Origin: Chitinophagaceae bacterium
GTDB taxonomy: Bacteria > Bacteroidota > Bacteroidia > Chitinophagales > Chitinophagaceae
Reading direction: 5' to 3'
Length of the DNA: 64,000 bases
Assembly: GCA_947447265.1 (NCBI GenBank)
Contig: CANFKC010000028.1
Location: 1-64,000 of the forward strand
Position numbers and translations under genes: made by a program. Numbering within the stretch: position 1 is the first letter of the stretch; every line of letters begins with the position of its first letter. Under the pieces are notes generated by a model that searched no databases, had not been told where the DNA came from, and worked only from the letters and a program-made list of their open reading frames with translations. Shown in pieces: positions 14,827 to 23,801 of this stretch.

Positions 14827-15350
14827 AATACAGGCAACTACTTCGGCAAGCAGCAATACACCTGCAGCACAATCCAGGCTATCTGGCTAAAACTGCAACA
14901 GTGGCGGTGTTCAGCACCGGTGGGCTGTGGATGCAACATCGGTTAAGTGAATTGAGGAATGTTGAAACAGCTACTAACAATGCTATTCGGTTCAACTTTT
15001 ATGGTCTCATAAAATATGGTATTTGCATGAGCGCTTTTGTTTGTTCCCTATTTGTTTTGGCAAAAGTTAGCATCACGTTATTACCATTAGCAATAATCGT
15101 TTTTTACATTTTTGAAGTACAGTTCCTATTTCTCTTTCCTTTGTTAATAGATGGTGCTGGCACCCCAATTCGCGAAAGTTTAAAACTAACCTACAAAGTC
15201 GGTGTTACAAATGCAGTAGCGACAGTACTGCCTATAGGGCTTTTCATGGTGTACGGTTTGCTGAACTTACGGGAACCCTTTAAAAATTGGCACATTGGCT
15301 GCATGGCTGTTTTAATATGGTATAACAATGAAGTGGGAAATAGGATTTGA
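14823..15350 (+). CDS. Membrane protein of unknown function, coupled to its neighbours
   Basis: I take the start as ATG 14823 because it overlaps the upstream TGA; a longer frame reaches 14799 but has no better start. The product of about 175 aa has an amphipathic N-terminal region and three or four membrane helices, including LIKYGICMSAFVCSLFVL, LPLAIIVFYIFEVQFLFLF and AVATVLPIGLFMVYGLL. Its end overlaps the metallophosphoesterase start by 23 nt. No known family. Tight coupling on both sides suggests one functional unit. Confidence 0.65.
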   Translation: MKYRQLLRQAAIHLQHNPGYLAKTATVAVFSTGGLWMQHRLSELRNVETATNNAIRFNFYGLIKYGICMSAFVCSLFVLAKVSITLLPLAIIVFYIFEVQFLFLFPLLIDGAGTPIRESLKLTYKVGVTNAVATVLPIGLFMVYGLLNLREPFKNWHIGCMAVLIWYNNEVGNRI

Positions 15351-16032
15351 TCATGATTTTGAAGTGCGGCGCGAAAATTACGATAGTGACTTGCAGTTCA
15401 CGGTACTCTTCGTGTCCGATCTGCATTTTAATAAATTCAGCGGCCCAATAGTAAACCGGCTTATAAGCGCAATTAGCGAACTGAACGCCACTATAATTTT
15501 ATTCGGTGGCGATTACGTTGATACACGCAACGGTTTCATGCATCTCGAAAAGCTATTGCAATCAGTGGCAGCGAGAAACAACGTTTTTGCTATTGCCGGA
15601 AATCATGATATTTTCTACGGTATAGAAAAGATCCGTTCAGTTATGATAGCCAATAATGTTTACTGGCTGGAAAAGCCTGCGGAAGTGATTGTTGCCGGAA
15701 AGCGGATAGCAATAAATGCCGGCGCCAATATTAATGCTGATTTTTCTATTTTGCTAGTTCATAAACCTGCAGATGTTCAACCGCTGCGGCATATTCATAA
15801 CCTTGTTTTCGCAGGCCATCTGCATGGCTGCCAGTTTGTGTTTAGCGAAAACGAAAAGGGTTTGTACCCCGGCCGGCTATTTTATAAATGGAATATTTTA
15901 AAGAAGACCTACGGCAAATGCACCTATCTTGTAAGCAAGGGTATGGGGGATACACTTCCGGTACGTTATAATTGCAAACGTGATATTATTTTTGTTGAAG
16001 TGGGTGCTATAGCGGGTAAGGAATCTTATTGA
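15328..16032 (+). CDS. Calcineurin-like metallophosphoesterase
   Basis: The 234-aa product has all five metal-binding motifs: D31-x-H33 (SDLHF), G60-G61-D62, G91-N92-H93-D94, H145 (LLVHK) and G163-H164-L165-H166 (AGHLHG). There is no signal peptide or membrane anchor, so it is cytoplasmic or peripheral. Relatives include YkuE-like phosphoesterases and LpxH, which removes UMP from UDP-diacylglucosamine. Pairing with two membrane proteins makes an envelope-lipid substrate plausible, but the substrate cannot be read from sequence. It is the last gene of the operon. Confidence 0.85.
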   Translation: MKWEIGFDHDFEVRRENYDSDLQFTVLFVSDLHFNKFSGPIVNRLISAISELNATIILFGGDYVDTRNGFMHLEKLLQSVAARNNVFAIAGNHDIFYGIEKIRSVMIANNVYWLEKPAEVIVAGKRIAINAGANINADFSILLVHKPADVQPLRHIHNLVFAGHLHGCQFVFSENEKGLYPGRLFYKWNILKKTYGKCTYLVSKGMGDTLPVRYNCKRDIIFVEVGAIAGKESY

Positions 16033-16046
16033 TTGATTGATTGATT
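16031..16046. repeat. GATT tetranucleotide repeat
   Basis: Four perfect GATT units lie directly after the metallophosphoesterase stop codon. Slippage here would not change any reading frame. Confidence 0.8.
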
Positions 16047-16089
16047 GAATTTTCTATTTTTTATTAGTTTACTTTGAAAAAGCACTAGC

Positions 16090-17052
16090 ATGAAAATAAC
16101 CTTAGCCGTATTACTGGCATCATTATATGGATTGTCGCTCCGGGTTATGTTTGATATTTTTGGACCGTTCATGCAAGTCATGAGCATGTCGTTCCTTTTC
16201 TTTGGGCCGCTTATCGTTGGGTATGTAACCGTCATCCTCATTCCTAAAAATAGAGACCTCAGCTATGGCAACGCTTTTTTTCTTCCCTGGCTTTCGTGCC
16301 TTGCTATATTGGTGCTGACCATTTTATTTAACCTTGAGGGATCCATATGCTGGATAATGATTTATCCGTTCTTCGCTGTTGTTGCCGGCATTGGCGGCAT
16401 TATAGCTAACAAAAGAAGAAAAGACCGTTGGAAAATAACTAACGACTTTGATTCTATTAATATAAGCCTGTTGGCTTTACTGCCTATTCCAATAATTCTG
16501 GGACTTTTTGAAAAAGAAACCCTATCGAGAACCAAAGAATACACGATATGCAGGGAGGTAGCAATTGCAGCGCCTGCCGAAAAAGTTTGGCATAACCTCG
16601 CTAATGTAAACAAGATCAATAAAACTGAACATAGTGCTTCGCTCTCTACAGCAATTGGTTTCCCCAGGCATATTTACACCACGCTCGATTCAATGGTTGT
16701 AGGCGGCCACCGTACTGCCTATTTCGATAAAGGTTTATATTTTAACGAAACAATTACCCGGCTTGTTCCGGGCCGGCTACTTGCGCTGAACATAAAAACC
16801 GACCCTACTAAAATACCACCAACCACTATGGATGAGCATATACTTATTGGCGGTAAACATATTGACGTGATGGAAGACATTTATACCATTGAGCCGACAG
16901 GTAACAACAGCTGTAAACTGCAGGTGTCTTCGCGTTACAAAATTTGCACACCTTTTAACTGGTATGCTGTGCTATGGACCGATCTTCTACTCAGCGATAT
17001 GCTTAAAGGAGAATTAAACATTATTCAGCAGCGCTCTGCTCTAATTAACTAA
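16090..17052 (+). CDS. Membrane protein with a C-terminal SRPBCC (START-like) domain
   Basis: In this 320-aa protein, residues 1-145 hold four or five hydrophobic helices (the first at 2-22). Residues about 150-315 form a polyketide-cyclase/SRPBCC-like domain, beginning with the usual REVAIAAPAEKVWHNLANVN (strand, then helix), with later strands around HRTAYFDKGLYFNETI and a final long helix. SRPBCC domains form a hydrophobic pocket for lipids or other apolar ligands. It follows the metallophosphoesterase operon by 57 bp in the same direction and may belong with it. Confidence 0.65.
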   Translation: MKITLAVLLASLYGLSLRVMFDIFGPFMQVMSMSFLFFGPLIVGYVTVILIPKNRDLSYGNAFFLPWLSCLAILVLTILFNLEGSICWIMIYPFFAVVAGIGGIIANKRRKDRWKITNDFDSINISLLALLPIPIILGLFEKETLSRTKEYTICREVAIAAPAEKVWHNLANVNKINKTEHSASLSTAIGFPRHIYTTLDSMVVGGHRTAYFDKGLYFNETITRLVPGRLLALNIKTDPTKIPPTTMDEHILIGGKHIDVMEDIYTIEPTGNNSCKLQVSSRYKICTPFNWYAVLWTDLLLSDMLKGELNIIQQRSALIN

Positions 17053-17155
17053 CCAAACAAATAAGAAAGGTGTTTTAGTGCTAGCGATGTTTTAAGGATA
17101 TTTAGCCTAATATTGTTACCTGCACGGTTAATTCCTGCATCGCTTATTATTACTC

Positions 17156-18397
17156 ATGTCTGCAATAAAATCAATACGGCTTTCTGAACTTACTGCAATC
17201 ATTAATGCTACCATTCAGTATGCATTTGAAGGAAGTATATTCTGGGTAGTTGCCGATGTTACCAGCCACAGCTATAAAGCCCAGGACGACCGTCATTTTT
17301 TTGTACTTGCAGAAAAAGGAGAAGGCACCAATTCATTAACTGCTAAAATTGATGCAGTAGCCTGGAAACCGGCTGCAGCCAAAATAAGAAATTTTGAAAC
17401 TGTTACCGGTCAAAAATTCCAGAGCGGTATTCATGTATTGGTAGCAGTTTCTGTTACCTACAATGGCGCATACGGCCTGAAGCTAAACATGCACGATATT
17501 GACATCAACTTTACAATTGGTGCGCTGGAAAATGAAAAGCAAAAGATACTTCAAAGGCTGGAAAATGAGTGTGCAGATTTTATCCAGAAAGACGGAGACA
17601 GGTACATTACACGCAATAACCAACTTCAACTAAACCTTGTTATCCAGAAAATTGCAATTGTAGCATCGAGCGGCACAGCAGGTCATGAAGATTTTATGCA
17701 TACGCTGCAAGATAACCCGTACGGGTATTCGTTTTTTGCTGACAATTATTTCACGCCTGTTCAGGGCGAAAATAATTCACACCTCATTAAGCAAATGCTC
17801 ATTGATATTTTTAAAAGTGGCAAGCCTTATGATGCAGTTGTGATTATACGGGGCGGGGGTGCACAAACGGATTTTCTTATTTTTGAAACCTTTGAACTTG
17901 GGCAGGTTGTAGCAAAATTCCCAATACCCATCATAACTGGTATTGGCCATCAGCGTAACGAAACTATTGTTGATATCATGGCCCACTCTCCAACTTTTAC
18001 CCCCACCAAGGCGGCCGAATTTATTATTGCTCATAACCGGTATTTTGAAGAAGGTGTTGCTGATTTGCATAATACAATTATCTACAGGGCTCAACAACAG
18101 TTTCAATCAAGGCGCCAACAACTTGAGCCCGTAATACAGACTATAAAAAATTACAGCCGGCTGTTGCTCCAGAAACAAAAAGGACAGATAGCCCACTTTG
18201 AGTCGGTGTTTGCAATAATGAGCCCTGACAATATTTTGAAAATGGGATTTGCTGTGCTTAAACACAAAGGGAAAATTATCAGCAATGCGGACAATGTATT
18301 AATCGACGACGAAATAAAACTAACGCTATCCGGAGTTGAAATAACTGCAACAGTAACGTCAAAAAATGAATCAGATGGATCAGAATTTAAATTATGA
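17156..18397 (+). CDS. xseA: Exodeoxyribonuclease VII large subunit
   Basis: The 413-aa product has an N-terminal OB fold (residues about 6-110, containing IFWVVADVTSHSYKAQDD) and the catalytic XseA domain (about 125-380) with AIVASSGTAGHEDFM, the glycine-rich VVIIRGGGAQTDFLIFE and PIITGIGHQRNETIVDI. Exonuclease VII degrades single-stranded DNA from both ends in repair of damage and mismatches. Its 3' end overlaps xseB by 32 nt, so subunit synthesis is coupled. It is slightly shorter than the E. coli protein, as is common in Bacteroidota. Confidence 0.93.
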   Translation: MSAIKSIRLSELTAIINATIQYAFEGSIFWVVADVTSHSYKAQDDRHFFVLAEKGEGTNSLTAKIDAVAWKPAAAKIRNFETVTGQKFQSGIHVLVAVSVTYNGAYGLKLNMHDIDINFTIGALENEKQKILQRLENECADFIQKDGDRYITRNNQLQLNLVIQKIAIVASSGTAGHEDFMHTLQDNPYGYSFFADNYFTPVQGENNSHLIKQMLIDIFKSGKPYDAVVIIRGGGAQTDFLIFETFELGQVVAKFPIPIITGIGHQRNETIVDIMAHSPTFTPTKAAEFIIAHNRYFEEGVADLHNTIIYRAQQQFQSRRQQLEPVIQTIKNYSRLLLQKQKGQIAHFESVFAIMSPDNILKMGFAVLKHKGKIISNADNVLIDDEIKLTLSGVEITATVTSKNESDGSEFKL

Positions 18398-18587
18398 AAC
18401 CGCCTTCGCAGAGCTACAGGAAATAGAAAGCGAAATAGTAAACGAGTCCATAACCATTGATTTGCTTGCAGATAAAATCAGGCGTGCTTCTCAACTCATT
18501 GCTTTTTGTAAAAGCAGGTTGCGCGCTACGGAAGAAGAAGTGAATAATGTAATAAACGGGATGGACCGTGATGACCAGGCATCATAA
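18366..18587 (+). CDS. xseB: Exodeoxyribonuclease VII small subunit
   Basis: The 73-aa helical protein has the XseB pattern: YETAFAELQEIESEIVNESI, then a spaced helix with IRRASQLIAFCKSRL and a short acidic tail. Several small subunits bind the long helices of XseA and restrain or stabilise the nuclease. The start codon lies inside xseA (32-nt overlap). Two Met codons (residues 1 and 4) are possible starts. Confidence 0.9.
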   Translation: MNQMDQNLNYETAFAELQEIESEIVNESITIDLLADKIRRASQLIAFCKSRLRATEEEVNNVINGMDRDDQAS

Positions 18588-18616
18588 AATTTCTATGTGC
18601 CATTGGTTCACCTTCA

Positions 18617-19927
18617 TCATATTTCTATATGCAGCCTGAAAGAAAACACATTAACCGGCCCCCTGTCTTCATTGTAACCAGGATTTAACGCAAACTGGTA
18701 ATCGCCACTGAACCAGATTCCTGCATTCATTGGTTTATAACTATAAAACAATTCGGTCACAGCTTCATTTCCATAGCTGAGTTTTCCATCTCCCAGCTGA
18801 AAACCATAGCCACCGGCCGCCAGGTAATTCCTATGTTCTTTTGAAATTCCATTCATCACGATGGCCGCGCCAAAATTGTCGTTTTCTCTTTTCCACTTCA
18901 TGCCGTTTAATGAGAGCCCCAATGAAAATGTTCTATCAGCTTCAGTAAATGCCCATGTTTCAGTTTTACCGTCGTTCCAACCCACCCTCGCAAATAAAGC
19001 AAGCCAGTTATTTAATTTTTGATCAGCATTAATGCCAAAGCCCGTCTTCGTTCTACCATTTTTTTCTGTTAATACCACATCCGGTCTGTTGTTGCTATTA
19101 ATAGTTGTCAGTGCCTGACTGTATAAACCCATATTAGTCTGGTTATAATAGCCGAGTAACCTAATGTTTCCTTCCTGCCCTTTTATTTTGTAGTTCCTGT
19201 TTATCTCTGCATTAATGCCCCGAGCGATTCCAATTTTAGTATTCAGTTTAGCGCCGTTTGCTACTTCAGGTAAGGCAGCCAAACCTAATTTGTAAGATGT
19301 GCGGTCATATTTCAGCATGGCTATAGCGCCCACAGTATACCCTCTTAAGTTGGCAGCATAGTCCCAGGCAGGGTTGCTCATTAAAGCCCAGTTCAGAAAT
19401 TGAGTACGTGGCGAATTGCTGTAATTATTGTTATCAAAAAAATCGCCTAGCGAAAATTTACCAGCGCTAACACTAAAAGATCGGTTATCACTCGCCCCAC
19501 CTAATTGGTTTGGTTGGTCCTGCAAGGTGTCATAACTATTACCCAATGAGAAAGACTGACGAAAATATGCCCGTGCGATGTAAAGTGATGGTGCAGGGTC
19601 TCCCACTCTGAATGTTTCTCCATTAGTTGAGCCCGCCATTCCAAATGCACCACTGAGCCCGCTGCCACCAGCAACTTCGGGGTTAAAGTATATTTGTCCA
19701 CCCTTCCATATTCTTACGCCAAGGTAAAGCGTCGCAGTGAGGGAATTTTGTTTCTCTTCGTCCTTCAGTATGCTGTGGTCCGCACCGTAAGATGCATTAA
19801 ACGCAGGTTTGTATTGATATATGTAAGTGGTTTGAAAATGCAGGTTTATTTTTTGCTGCAGGCTATCTGTAGCAGTTGCTGTAAATGTTGATGAAAGGAA
19901 AAGTGTAAAGAGTAGAATTAACCTCAT
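18617..19927 (-). CDS. OprB-like carbohydrate-selective porin
   Basis: This 436-aa protein has a signal peptide (MRLILLFTLFLSSTFTATAT) and OprB-family features: the early LHFQTTYIYQYKPAFNASY segment, LTATLYLGVRIWKGGQIYFN, a SVSAGKFSLGDFFDNNNYS block and WAYD-like WALMSNPAWDYAANLRGYT. The barrel ends with SFRLHIEI. OprB porins let sugars cross the outer membrane, though in Bacteroidota some relatives are linked to other solutes. It is convergent with xseB and read alone, so no substrate can be inferred from context. Confidence 0.85.
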   Translation of the reverse strand: MRLILLFTLFLSSTFTATATDSLQQKINLHFQTTYIYQYKPAFNASYGADHSILKDEEKQNSLTATLYLGVRIWKGGQIYFNPEVAGGSGLSGAFGMAGSTNGETFRVGDPAPSLYIARAYFRQSFSLGNSYDTLQDQPNQLGGASDNRSFSVSAGKFSLGDFFDNNNYSNSPRTQFLNWALMSNPAWDYAANLRGYTVGAIAMLKYDRTSYKLGLAALPEVANGAKLNTKIGIARGINAEINRNYKIKGQEGNIRLLGYYNQTNMGLYSQALTTINSNNRPDVVLTEKNGRTKTGFGINADQKLNNWLALFARVGWNDGKTETWAFTEADRTFSLGLSLNGMKWKRENDNFGAAIVMNGISKEHRNYLAAGGYGFQLGDGKLSYGNEAVTELFYSYKPMNAGIWFSGDYQFALNPGYNEDRGPVNVFSFRLHIEI

Positions 19928-20078
19928 GCTGTTATTTAAAAATAAATATATAAAACGTGCAAATGTAGACTGATGGTTTTACACCGTCAAATTATTTATA
20001 GATGATTAGTCCTGTTTAAATACGGTATAGGCAGCATTCTGTATTCCGCTTAAATATAAAGTTCCTATTTTTACAGCA

Positions 20079-21902
20079 ATGAGCCTGACCGCATTCTCTT
20101 CACCCACTGAAAATAACGATAAAGAAAATGTTGCCTTCCAAAAGGCTGCTACTTTCGTTTGTGACACTGACGAAAATATATTTCTTACCGGTAAAGCAGG
20201 TTCAGGCAAAACAACGTTTCTTAAATTTATCCGTACACAAACCAAGAAAAAGTGCGCGGTTGTTGCCCCGACAGGAATTGCTGCTATAAACGCGGGCGGA
20301 GAAACTATTCATTCGTTTTTGCAATTACCTTTCGGTCCTTTTGTTCCAGGTAGTGCTGGTGGATTTGGTGCGCAACCCGAAAACGTGTCTGACAAGCACT
20401 CATTACTTGGCAGGCTTAAATTACGCGATACCAAAATACAGCTGCTCAGAAAGCTTGATCTTTTAATAATAGATGAGGTAAGTATGGTACGTGCAGATCT
20501 GCTAGATGCTATGGATACCGTTCTGAGGCATATCCGCAGAAAATATGATGCGCCTTTCGGCGGACTTCAAATGGTATTTATCGGAGATCTTTTTCAGTTA
20601 CCCCCCGTTGCACAGCAAGAAGACTGGGAGATATTGAGACAGTTCTATCCTGGTACTTACTTTTTTGACTCTGTGGTGATGCGGCAGTACCCGCCTATGT
20701 ATATTGAATTAACTAAAGTTTACAGGCAAAAGGATCCGGTTTTTATTGATTTGCTCAATCGTATACGAACCGGTAATACTACTCATGAAGATATTGAGAC
20801 GCTGAATGCCCGTTTCGAAAATGACGTTAGTGAAAGAAAGGGATACATTGTTCTTAGTACCCACAATCACATTGCTGATACTATAAATAAACAACAACTT
20901 GATGCATTAACTACGCCCGCCCACAAATATGAAGGCAAAATAGTTAATGATTTCAATCTTAAAAATTTGCCAACTGAAATGGTGTTAGAACTAAAAGTAG
21001 GTGCGCAAATAATGTTCATTAAGAATGATACCCAAACTCCGCGGAGGTATTTTAATGGTAAAATAGGTGTTGTTAAAGCTATTAGTCCGGAAGGTGGAAT
21101 TAAAGTGAGTTTTCCTTCCGAGCCTACTTCGGATACGCTGCAAGTAGAGTTGGAAACATGGCGAAATGTTCGGTACGCATTGGATGCCAAAACCGGTACT
21201 GTTGTTGAAGATGAAATAGGTTCGTTCTCGCAATATCCTATTAGGCTAGCATGGGCTATCACAGTTCATAAAAGCCAGGGACTTACACTTGATCGCGCAA
21301 TTGTTGATCTTAACCGTTCCTTTGCTTGCGGTCAAGTCTATGTAGCACTAAGCCGGTGCACTAGCATCGAGGGCCTCGTTTTGCAAAGCAGGTTAAATAT
21401 TGATAATGTTCTTGTTGATAACCGTGTTTTAGAATTTGCCGAAACAGCTGGTGATGAGGCGGAGCTGGATGCACTGCTGGAAAAAAGCAGGCGGTTTACA
21501 GCTGTAAATAAAATAGTGAATAATTTTAATTTTTCAGAACTCATAACTGCAACTGAGAAACTGGCGGTAGAGTTGGAAAAAAGAAAGGGCGGCCCTGCAA
21601 AAGAAAATAAGGAATTATCGCAAAAAATATTGGTTGAGATAAAATCTGCACAAAAGCACGTTGAAAATTTTCATATTCAAGTGCGTCAACTTTTCAATAA
21701 TGGGGAAGACATAAAAATACAGGAGCGGACGAAAGCTGCATTTATTTACTTTTCTGAAAAAATTTTCAACCCATTTATACTAGAAATAACGCAACATATT
21801 AAAGCTAACATTGACAGGCCGGGAATAACAAGGCAAATAAAATTATGGAAAGAACACAAAGACCTTTTGATACAAAAGGTTGCTGACATTAATATCAGCT
21901 AA
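20079..21902 (+). CDS. Pif1/RecD-like DNA helicase
   Basis: This 607-aa SF1B helicase has Walker A LTGKAGSGKTT (37-46 region), the Ia-like VVAPTGIAAINAGGETIHSF, Walker B LLIIDEVSMVRADLL, motif III FIGDLFQLPPV and the C-terminal VHKSQGLTLDRAIVDL and YVALSRCTS motifs (V/VI) of the Pif1 group. Such helicases unwind 5'-3' and help with forks, G-quadruplexes and recombination intermediates. The last 150 residues are helical and not assigned. It ends 4 bp before the convergent SnoaL-like gene. Confidence 0.9.
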   Translation: MSLTAFSSPTENNDKENVAFQKAATFVCDTDENIFLTGKAGSGKTTFLKFIRTQTKKKCAVVAPTGIAAINAGGETIHSFLQLPFGPFVPGSAGGFGAQPENVSDKHSLLGRLKLRDTKIQLLRKLDLLIIDEVSMVRADLLDAMDTVLRHIRRKYDAPFGGLQMVFIGDLFQLPPVAQQEDWEILRQFYPGTYFFDSVVMRQYPPMYIELTKVYRQKDPVFIDLLNRIRTGNTTHEDIETLNARFENDVSERKGYIVLSTHNHIADTINKQQLDALTTPAHKYEGKIVNDFNLKNLPTEMVLELKVGAQIMFIKNDTQTPRRYFNGKIGVVKAISPEGGIKVSFPSEPTSDTLQVELETWRNVRYALDAKTGTVVEDEIGSFSQYPIRLAWAITVHKSQGLTLDRAIVDLNRSFACGQVYVALSRCTSIEGLVLQSRLNIDNVLVDNRVLEFAETAGDEAELDALLEKSRRFTAVNKIVNNFNFSELITATEKLAVELEKRKGGPAKENKELSQKILVEIKSAQKHVENFHIQVRQLFNNGEDIKIQERTKAAFIYFSEKIFNPFILEITQHIKANIDRPGITRQIKLWKEHKDLLIQKVADINIS

Positions 21903-21905
21903 GTT

Positions 21906-22286
21906 TCACCCATGATACACGCGGGAAGCAAAAATTAAACCATTTTTAATTTCCAGAACTTCTGCAATAAGCATATCCTGCTCTCCATCTACCTTCCTTA
22001 TATATTCCATAAAAACCCTCAACTCATTGCTTGTATAGGTCGTTGGTGAATATTGGAGTGTTGGCAATCTTTTAAAAGCATCATCCCACCAATCATGCAA
22101 TGCCTGCTTTCCTTTAATTAGACCTTCTGTTTCCGGCTGTCTTATTTTTAACTTGGGGCTAAAGTGTATTGCCTCATCATCATACAACGCCAAGAGCGAA
22201 TTCAGGTCTTTATTATTAAATGCATGGAACCATTTTTCTGCTATTGTTATATTATTACTGATTAAGTCTTGAATATCCATAGCCAA
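21906..22286 (-). CDS. SnoaL-like / NTF2-fold protein
   Basis: The 126-aa single-domain protein fits the NTF2/SnoaL fold: helix AEKWFHAFNNKDLNSLLALY, a strand with DDEAIHFSP, then GLIKGKQALHDWWDDAF and alternating strands ending FASRVYHG. These cone-shaped domains bind small molecules or act as isomerases, and the function here is unknown. The upstream side borders the gene-free region with DnaA-box-like sites. Confidence 0.8.
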   Translation of the reverse strand: MAMDIQDLISNNITIAEKWFHAFNNKDLNSLLALYDDEAIHFSPKLKIRQPETEGLIKGKQALHDWWDDAFKRLPTLQYSPTTYTSNELRVFMEYIRKVDGEQDMLIAEVLEIKNGLIFASRVYHG

Positions 22287-22331
22287 TTATAAGGCAACTT
22301 GTTTGTAAAAAGTAATTTTGAAAAAGAATTT

Positions 22332-22635
22332 TTATCCCCAAGCGCTGTTAATTGTGGTGTATAGAATGGTGAGAAATCGTTGAAAATCAACACATAATAA
22401 AAATATCAAACCAATTTGGTAGTTATCCACCGGTTTAAAAACAATTATCCCCACGTTACCACGATATCCACAGGAGGCAATTTACTCACAGTTCTTTTTT
22501 GTTGATTTCACAATTTCGTTTTAAAAGCAACGTTCCATCATAAAATATTGTGGAAAACCCTTAGTTAGGGTGTTGATAAACTATTAGTAGCTAATTTTGC
22601 AATAGCAGCGCTGTTTATTATTCCCCATATCCCCA
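22332..22635. other. Candidate replication origin: cluster of DnaA-box-like sites
   Basis: This 398-bp gene-free region (22287-22684) contains seven 9-mers close to TTATCCACA: TTATCCCCA (22332, 22445), TTATCCACC (22423), ATATCCACA (22464), minus-strand TTTTCCACA (22549-22557) and TTATCAACA (22571-22579), and ATATCCCCA (22627). Six differ from the consensus by one base and one by two. AT-rich stretches lie between them. About 10 kb away are five parS-like sites before mnmG, and parS sites are typically near the origin. None of the boxes is a perfect TTATCCACA, and no dnaA gene is in the window, so this stays a candidate. Confidence 0.5.
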
Positions 22636-22684
22636 CTGCTAATAGTAGTAAGTTCTTTCTTTAAGAAAATTAATTATTTTTATT

Positions 22685-23692
22685 ATGGATGTGAATATCG
22701 TTGAAGCAACTGATAAATTAGAAAAAAATGGATTTCTTGATTTAGAGATCGATCCTACACTTGATTTGTTTGAAGAGATAAATAAATTGAAGAAGGAGAA
22801 GAATGCTGTCATTCTTGCGCATTATTATCAGGAGCCGGATATACAGGATATTGCTGATTATATAGGCGATAGTTTGGGGCTAGCTCAGAATGCTGCAAAG
22901 ACGGAGGCTGATATCATTGTTTTTGCTGGCGTACATTTTATGGCCGAAACCGCAAAAATATTGAACCCTGGAAAGAAAGTACTATTGCCAGATTTGAGAG
23001 CTGGTTGTTCATTAAGTGATAGTTGTCCTCCGGGTTTATTTAAAATATTTAAAGATAAGTATCCTGATCATCTTGTTATATCCTATATTAATTGTTCTGC
23101 TGGCATAAAGGCGCTCAGCGATATAATTTGTACGTCTTCTAATGCACAGGCTATTGTTGAAAGTTTGCCTGTTGAACAAAAAATAATTTTTGCGCCTGAT
23201 CGCAATTTGGGTTCATTTATTAATAAGCAGACGGGTAGAAATATGTTGTTGTGGGATGGCGCTTGTATGGTTCATGAGATATTTTCGCTGGAGAAGATAT
23301 TTAAAATTAAAAGCCGCCACCCTGAAGCTAAATTTATCGCACATCCAGAATGTGAGGAGGCTGTATTAGCTGTGGCCGATTTCATAGGTTCTACAACGCA
23401 GCTTCTGAAATTTGCCAAGGAAGATGAGGCAATGGTGTTTATTGTTGGTACAGAAGCTGGTATTCTACATAAAATGCAAGCCAATAATCTTACTAAAACA
23501 TTTATTGCTGCGCCGCCGAATAATGCGTGCGCATGCAATGATTGTCCGCATATGAAGCTGAATACCTTGGAAAAGCTTTATTTGTGCATGAAGTATGAAT
23601 TACCGGAAATTATTATGGATGAGGTTTTACGACTTGCTGCAAAAAGACCAATCGATAAGATGCTCAAATTGAGTGAAGAATTGGGTTTATAA
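22685..23692 (+). CDS. nadA: Quinolinate synthase
   Basis: The 335-aa enzyme condenses iminoaspartate with dihydroxyacetone phosphate to quinolinate in NAD synthesis, using an oxygen-sensitive [4Fe-4S] cluster. The three conserved cysteines are visible: C108 (RAGCSLSD), C194 (DGACMVHE) and C287 ([11 protein letters not shown]). The substrate-binding [20 protein letters not shown] is near the N-terminus. The start at 22685 gives the usual length. nadB and nadC are not adjacent. Its codons are strikingly T- and G-ending compared with genes left of 22 kb. Confidence 0.96.
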   Translation: MDVNIVEATDKLEKNGFLDLEIDPTLDLFEEINKLKKEKNAVILAHYYQEPDIQDIADYIGDSLGLAQNAAKTEADIIVFAGVHFMAETAKILNPGKKVLLPDLRAGCSLSDSCPPGLFKIFKDKYPDHLVISYINCSAGIKALSDIICTSSNAQAIVESLPVEQKIIFAPDRNLGSFINKQTGRNMLLWDGACMVHEIFSLEKIFKIKSRHPEAKFIAHPECEEAVLAVADFIGSTTQLLKFAKEDEAMVFIVGTEAGILHKMQANNLTKTFIAAPPNNACACNDCPHMKLNTLEKLYLCMKYELPEIIMDEVLRLAAKRPIDKMLKLSEELGL

Positions 23693-23801
23693 TTGATGTC
23701 TAGCTTGTATTTTGTTTAATGAATTCAGCCATTCGATGTTATTTTTTTGTTTTTTTTCAAAATTGTTATACCTTGCTTAGCTAAAAATAAAATATTTTAT
23801 T

